The notes beneath the pieces are model-generated. The model saw only the letters and a list, made by a program, of their open reading frames with translations, searched no databases and had not been told where the DNA came from. The translations under genes were made by a program, and so were the position numbers. DNA of 11,162 bases from an uncultured Eubacteriales bacterium (GTDB lineage Bacteria > Bacillota > Clostridia > Christensenellales > CAG-138): contig URSN01000060.1 of NCBI GenBank assembly GCA_900550525.1, positions 1 through 11,162 of the forward strand. The letters run 5' to 3'. Each line of letters starts with the position of its first letter. Position 1 is the stretch's first letter. Of the stretch, positions 9,235-11,162 are shown in pieces.

Positions 9235-9246
9235 GTTCCATGGAAC
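9235..9246. promoter_or_regulatory. Perfect 12-bp palindrome, candidate operator
   Basis: GTTCCATGGAAC is a perfect inverted repeat covering the -35 region of the promoter at 9259-9264, with 12 nt between them. Placement over a poor -35 box fits binding of a dimeric regulator, either an activator replacing the missing -35 or a repressor. Only one copy is in the window, so this is suggestive only. Confidence 0.35.
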
Positions 9247-9258
9247 GCTGCTTTCGTG

Positions 9259-9264
9259 TATAAT
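9259..9264 (+). promoter_or_regulatory. Putative -10 element for the isomerase gene
   Basis: A perfect TATAAT lies 50 nt upstream of the ATG at 9314 and downstream of the atp terminator. At 16-18 nt upstream there is no good -35 (TTCCAT at best), and the TG of an extended -10 is not in register. This suggests a weak or activator-dependent promoter. The short leader contains a 5-bp stem, CCCGC (9280-9284) with GCGGG (9292-9296), just before the ribosome binding site. Confidence 0.55.
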
Positions 9265-9313
9265 AAGGTCAATGCACTCCCCGCGTGTTGTGCGGGAAAG
9301 GAGGAGGTTTTCC

Positions 9314-10162
9314 ATGATCCAATTCGGCCTGCGTCTGCATGACGCGGAAAAGCTGCCCGTTGAACAGGTGCTGCCGCTGGTGCGCCAGAAAGGCTTTACC
9401 TGCGCCCATGTGGCTCTGAGCAAATCCTTCAAGGAGCTGCCCTGCACCCCCAGCGCCCTGACCCCCGGCTATGCGCTGTATCTGCGGCATCTGTTTGAGA
9501 AAAACGGCATCGACATTGCCGTGCTGGGCAACTACCTGAACCTTGCCCACCCGGATGCGGATGCCCTGCACGCCATTCAGGAAAAATACTATGCCCATAT
9601 CCGCTTTGCAAGCCTGCTGGGCTGCGGAATGGTGGGCACCGAGACCGGCGCACCCAACGCGGAGTACAAATTCTGTCCGGAGTGCCGCAGCGACGAAGCC
9701 CTTGCCACCTTTATCAAGAACTTCAAGCCAGTGGTGCGCTGTGCCGAGCAGTACGGCGTGACCATTGCCATTGAGCCGGTGGTCAAGCACATCGTATACG
9801 ATGCCAGACGCGCCCGCACCGTGCTGGACGAGATCGGCAGCCCGAACCTGCAGATCCTGTTCGACCCCGTCAACCTGCTGAACATGGAAAATGTGGACCG
9901 CCGCGAGGAAGTGTTCGCCGAGGCCATCGAGCTTCTGGGTAAGGTTTTCGCCATGATCCACTTTAAGGATTTCCTGCGCAAGGATGCGGGCGGCCAGCTG
10001 GCTGCTACGGGTGCAGGGCAGGGAGGCATGGAGGACTACCGCACCATCCTGCGGTTTGCAAAGCAGGAAAAGCCCTATATCTTTGCAACGCTGGAGAATA
10101 CCACCCCGGAAAACGCGGTGGAATGCCTGAACTACCTGAAAAAGCAGTACGACGAGTGCTGA
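9314..10162 (+). CDS. Sugar phosphate isomerase/epimerase-like TIM-barrel protein
   Basis: A 282-residue cytoplasmic protein of the xylose-isomerase-like TIM-barrel (AP endonuclease 2) superfamily. Members use divalent metal to isomerise or epimerise sugars, inositol derivatives or related compounds. Probable metal ligands are at the expected strand ends: E154 (IAIEP), D184 (LFDPVN), H216 (IHFKD) and E261 (ATLENT). An early GNYLNLAHPD motif (72-81) and GTETG (108-112) resemble the substrate-pocket strands of family members. The ATG at 9314 has AAAGGAGGAGG ending 6 nt upstream; in-frame codons further upstream overlap the promoter. It is a single-gene unit bounded by terminators. No transporter or sugar kinase is next to it, so the substrate cannot be guessed. 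Codon usage matches atpC and the permease gene rather than the rest of the atp operon. Confidence 0.88.
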   Translation: MIQFGLRLHDAEKLPVEQVLPLVRQKGFTCAHVALSKSFKELPCTPSALTPGYALYLRHLFEKNGIDIAVLGNYLNLAHPDADALHAIQEKYYAHIRFASLLGCGMVGTETGAPNAEYKFCPECRSDEALATFIKNFKPVVRCAEQYGVTIAIEPVVKHIVYDARRARTVLDEIGSPNLQILFDPVNLLNMENVDRREEVFAEAIELLGKVFAMIHFKDFLRKDAGGQLAATGAGQGGMEDYRTILRFAKQEKPYIFATLENTTPENAVECLNYLKKQYDEC

Positions 10163-10177
10163 ACACTTTATAACAAG

Positions 10178-10228
10178 AAAAACATCTGCAAGCTTTGCCC
10201 GGAATGGGGCAGCTTGCAGATGTTTTTT
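10178..10228. terminator. Strong bidirectional terminator between convergent genes
   Basis: A perfect 17-bp inverted repeat (10178-10194 with 10211-10227; core ACATCTGCAAGCT) has A5 on its left and T6 on its right. The loop can pair further as GCCC (10197-10200) with GGGC (10207-10210). On the plus strand it ends the isomerase transcript 15 nt after its stop. On the minus strand the T5 run would end the permease transcript about 95 nt after its stop. The 95 nt between this hairpin and the permease stop are AT-rich and show nothing else recognisable. Confidence 0.93.
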
Positions 10229-10323
10229 GTATCAGATGAAGTTTATGGTTCGGCCTTTTACAAATTGCAATTAAGAAGTAGTTTCGCTGAAAATGCCCAG
10301 AACGAAAGCGGAGGACATTAAGA

Positions 10324-11136
10324 TCATTCCAGATTCAGCTTATGTTCCATCAGCCAGCGGGTCAGCAGAAAGTATCCTGCGGCAAAGGCGATGCTGACCG
10401 CCAGCCCGAACAGGGTGGTGAACGCACTGGGCGCAGCAATAGAAACATCTACACCGCCAAGGGTGGGATCGGAAACAGCCTGCAGCATGTCGGCACTGCT
10501 GACACCGGAGCTCAGCCAGTTCTGCAGGAAGGACAGCAGGAAAAATGCCAGAATACCGGCCGGGACCATGTGCTTTTTGAACTGGTGGCCGATCATGCAA
10601 GCGGCATAGATGCACAGGATGCTGGACACCAGTGCCACCAGCCCGTTCAGCGTTTCAAAGACCAGCCAGAGCCACCCGGAGCTGCCGGTCATGCGGAAGA
10701 TCTCTCGGAAGATCTCTACCACTTTCTGCCACAGCTCCGGCAGCTGCTGCAGGGCCGCGCTGTTCAGAGACAGAGCCAGCAGCATCACCGCAAAGGAGAA
10801 AATACCCACGATGCTGCTGCAAAGCATCCACACCACGCTGGAGATCAGCTTGGAAAGGATGAGCTGGCTTTCCGTCACCGGCAGGGTGTGCATCAGGTAG
10901 CCTTCGCGGCCCAGCAGATTGCGGGTGAAGCGGGTCACAATGGTCATCACGGACACCACTGCCACTGCAACGGCTACGACCATGTAGGCGAACAGCAGCA
11001 GAGATGCAAAGTTGTCCTTGGAAGAGCTGCGCAGGGAAAAGCCGCTCAGCACTGCCAGCGCAACAAGGGCCAGATACAGCCCGCCGTAGGTGCGGCCGGT
11101 GGCCTTGAATTCATATTTTAACAGCTGTTTCAGCAT
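10324..11136 (-). CDS. ABC-2-type transporter permease-like membrane protein
   Basis: A 270-residue integral membrane protein with about six hydrophobic segments (17-36, 43-68, 98-124, 155-182, 190-209, 237-259). The N-terminus MLKQLLKYEFKATGR and the cytoplasmic stretch RNLLGREGYLMHTLPVTESQLILSKL (first 20 residues at 73-92) resemble permeases of Gram-positive ABC-2-type exporters. Those usually work with an ATPase encoded alongside, often exporting or sensing peptides or lipids. No ATPase gene is inside the window; if present it would lie beyond the right edge on the same strand. The ATG at 11136 has GGGAGG about 7 nt upstream. The stop is at 10324, and transcripts would run into the hairpin at 10178-10228. 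The substrate is unknown. Confidence 0.8.
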   Translation of the reverse strand: MLKQLLKYEFKATGRTYGGLYLALVALAVLSGFSLRSSSKDNFASLLLFAYMVVAVAVAVVSVMTIVTRFTRNLLGREGYLMHTLPVTESQLILSKLISSVVWMLCSSIVGIFSFAVMLLALSLNSAALQQLPELWQKVVEIFREIFRMTGSSGWLWLVFETLNGLVALVSSILCIYAACMIGHQFKKHMVPAGILAFFLLSFLQNWLSSGVSSADMLQAVSDPTLGGVDVSIAAPSAFTTLFGLAVSIAFAAGYFLLTRWLMEHKLNLE

Positions 11137-11162
11137 TTGAATACCTCCCGGAAATATGCATC

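Noticed and set aside
10342..11121. Plus-strand open frame of 259 codons opposite the permease-like gene
   Set aside because: It is rich in Gln/His/Gly without motifs, and the minus strand gives a coherent six-helix membrane protein with a good ribosome binding site.

Overview
The window comes from a GC-rich Gram-positive anaerobe of the Clostridia type. This is inferred from strong GGAGG-type ribosome binding sites, tight divergent and convergent gene packing, two NrnA-like DHH phosphoesterases, and an F-type ATP synthase operon followed by gut-Clostridia-like genes. No rRNA, tRNA, CRISPR array or insertion sequence was found.

Layout. Positions 1-280 hold a bidirectional terminator hairpin and perhaps the first codons of a further minus-strand gene. 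Two overlapping minus-strand genes (280-2197) encode paralogous DHH/DHHA1 phosphoesterases. A divergent promoter region (about 2198-2417) separates them from the ATP synthase operon. The plus-strand promoter there is a perfect TTGACA-17-TATAAT. The operon runs 2418-9140: a small AtpI-like membrane protein, atpB (a), atpE (c), atpF (b), a 735-codon fusion gene, atpG (gamma), atpD (beta) and atpC (epsilon). It ends in a strong terminator. Next come a plus-strand TIM-barrel sugar phosphate isomerase/epimerase-like gene (9314-10162), a long hairpin terminator that can serve both strands, and a minus-strand ABC-2-type permease-like gene (10324-11136).

The main discovery is the fusion gene at 4193-6400. 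One uninterrupted reading frame encodes, in order, a b'-like membrane-anchored stator segment, the C-terminal domain of delta (OSCP), and a complete alpha subunit. The usual N-terminal helical-bundle domain of delta has no room in it, and there is no separate atpH. Because F1 needs three alpha subunits, this predicts either three tethered b'-delta arms per enzyme, or processing, or internal initiation. Fusions of b with delta are known from actinobacteria; I know of no described b'-delta-alpha fusion.

A caution: codon choice changes inside atpD near position 8490. To the left, alanine is mostly GCG/GCC and arginine mostly CGC. To the right, GCC/GCT/GCA and CGT appear and AT content rises. This may be a recombination or transfer boundary, or a chimeric assembly joint in a highly conserved part of atpD. 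The fusion gene lies well inside the left, homogeneous part.
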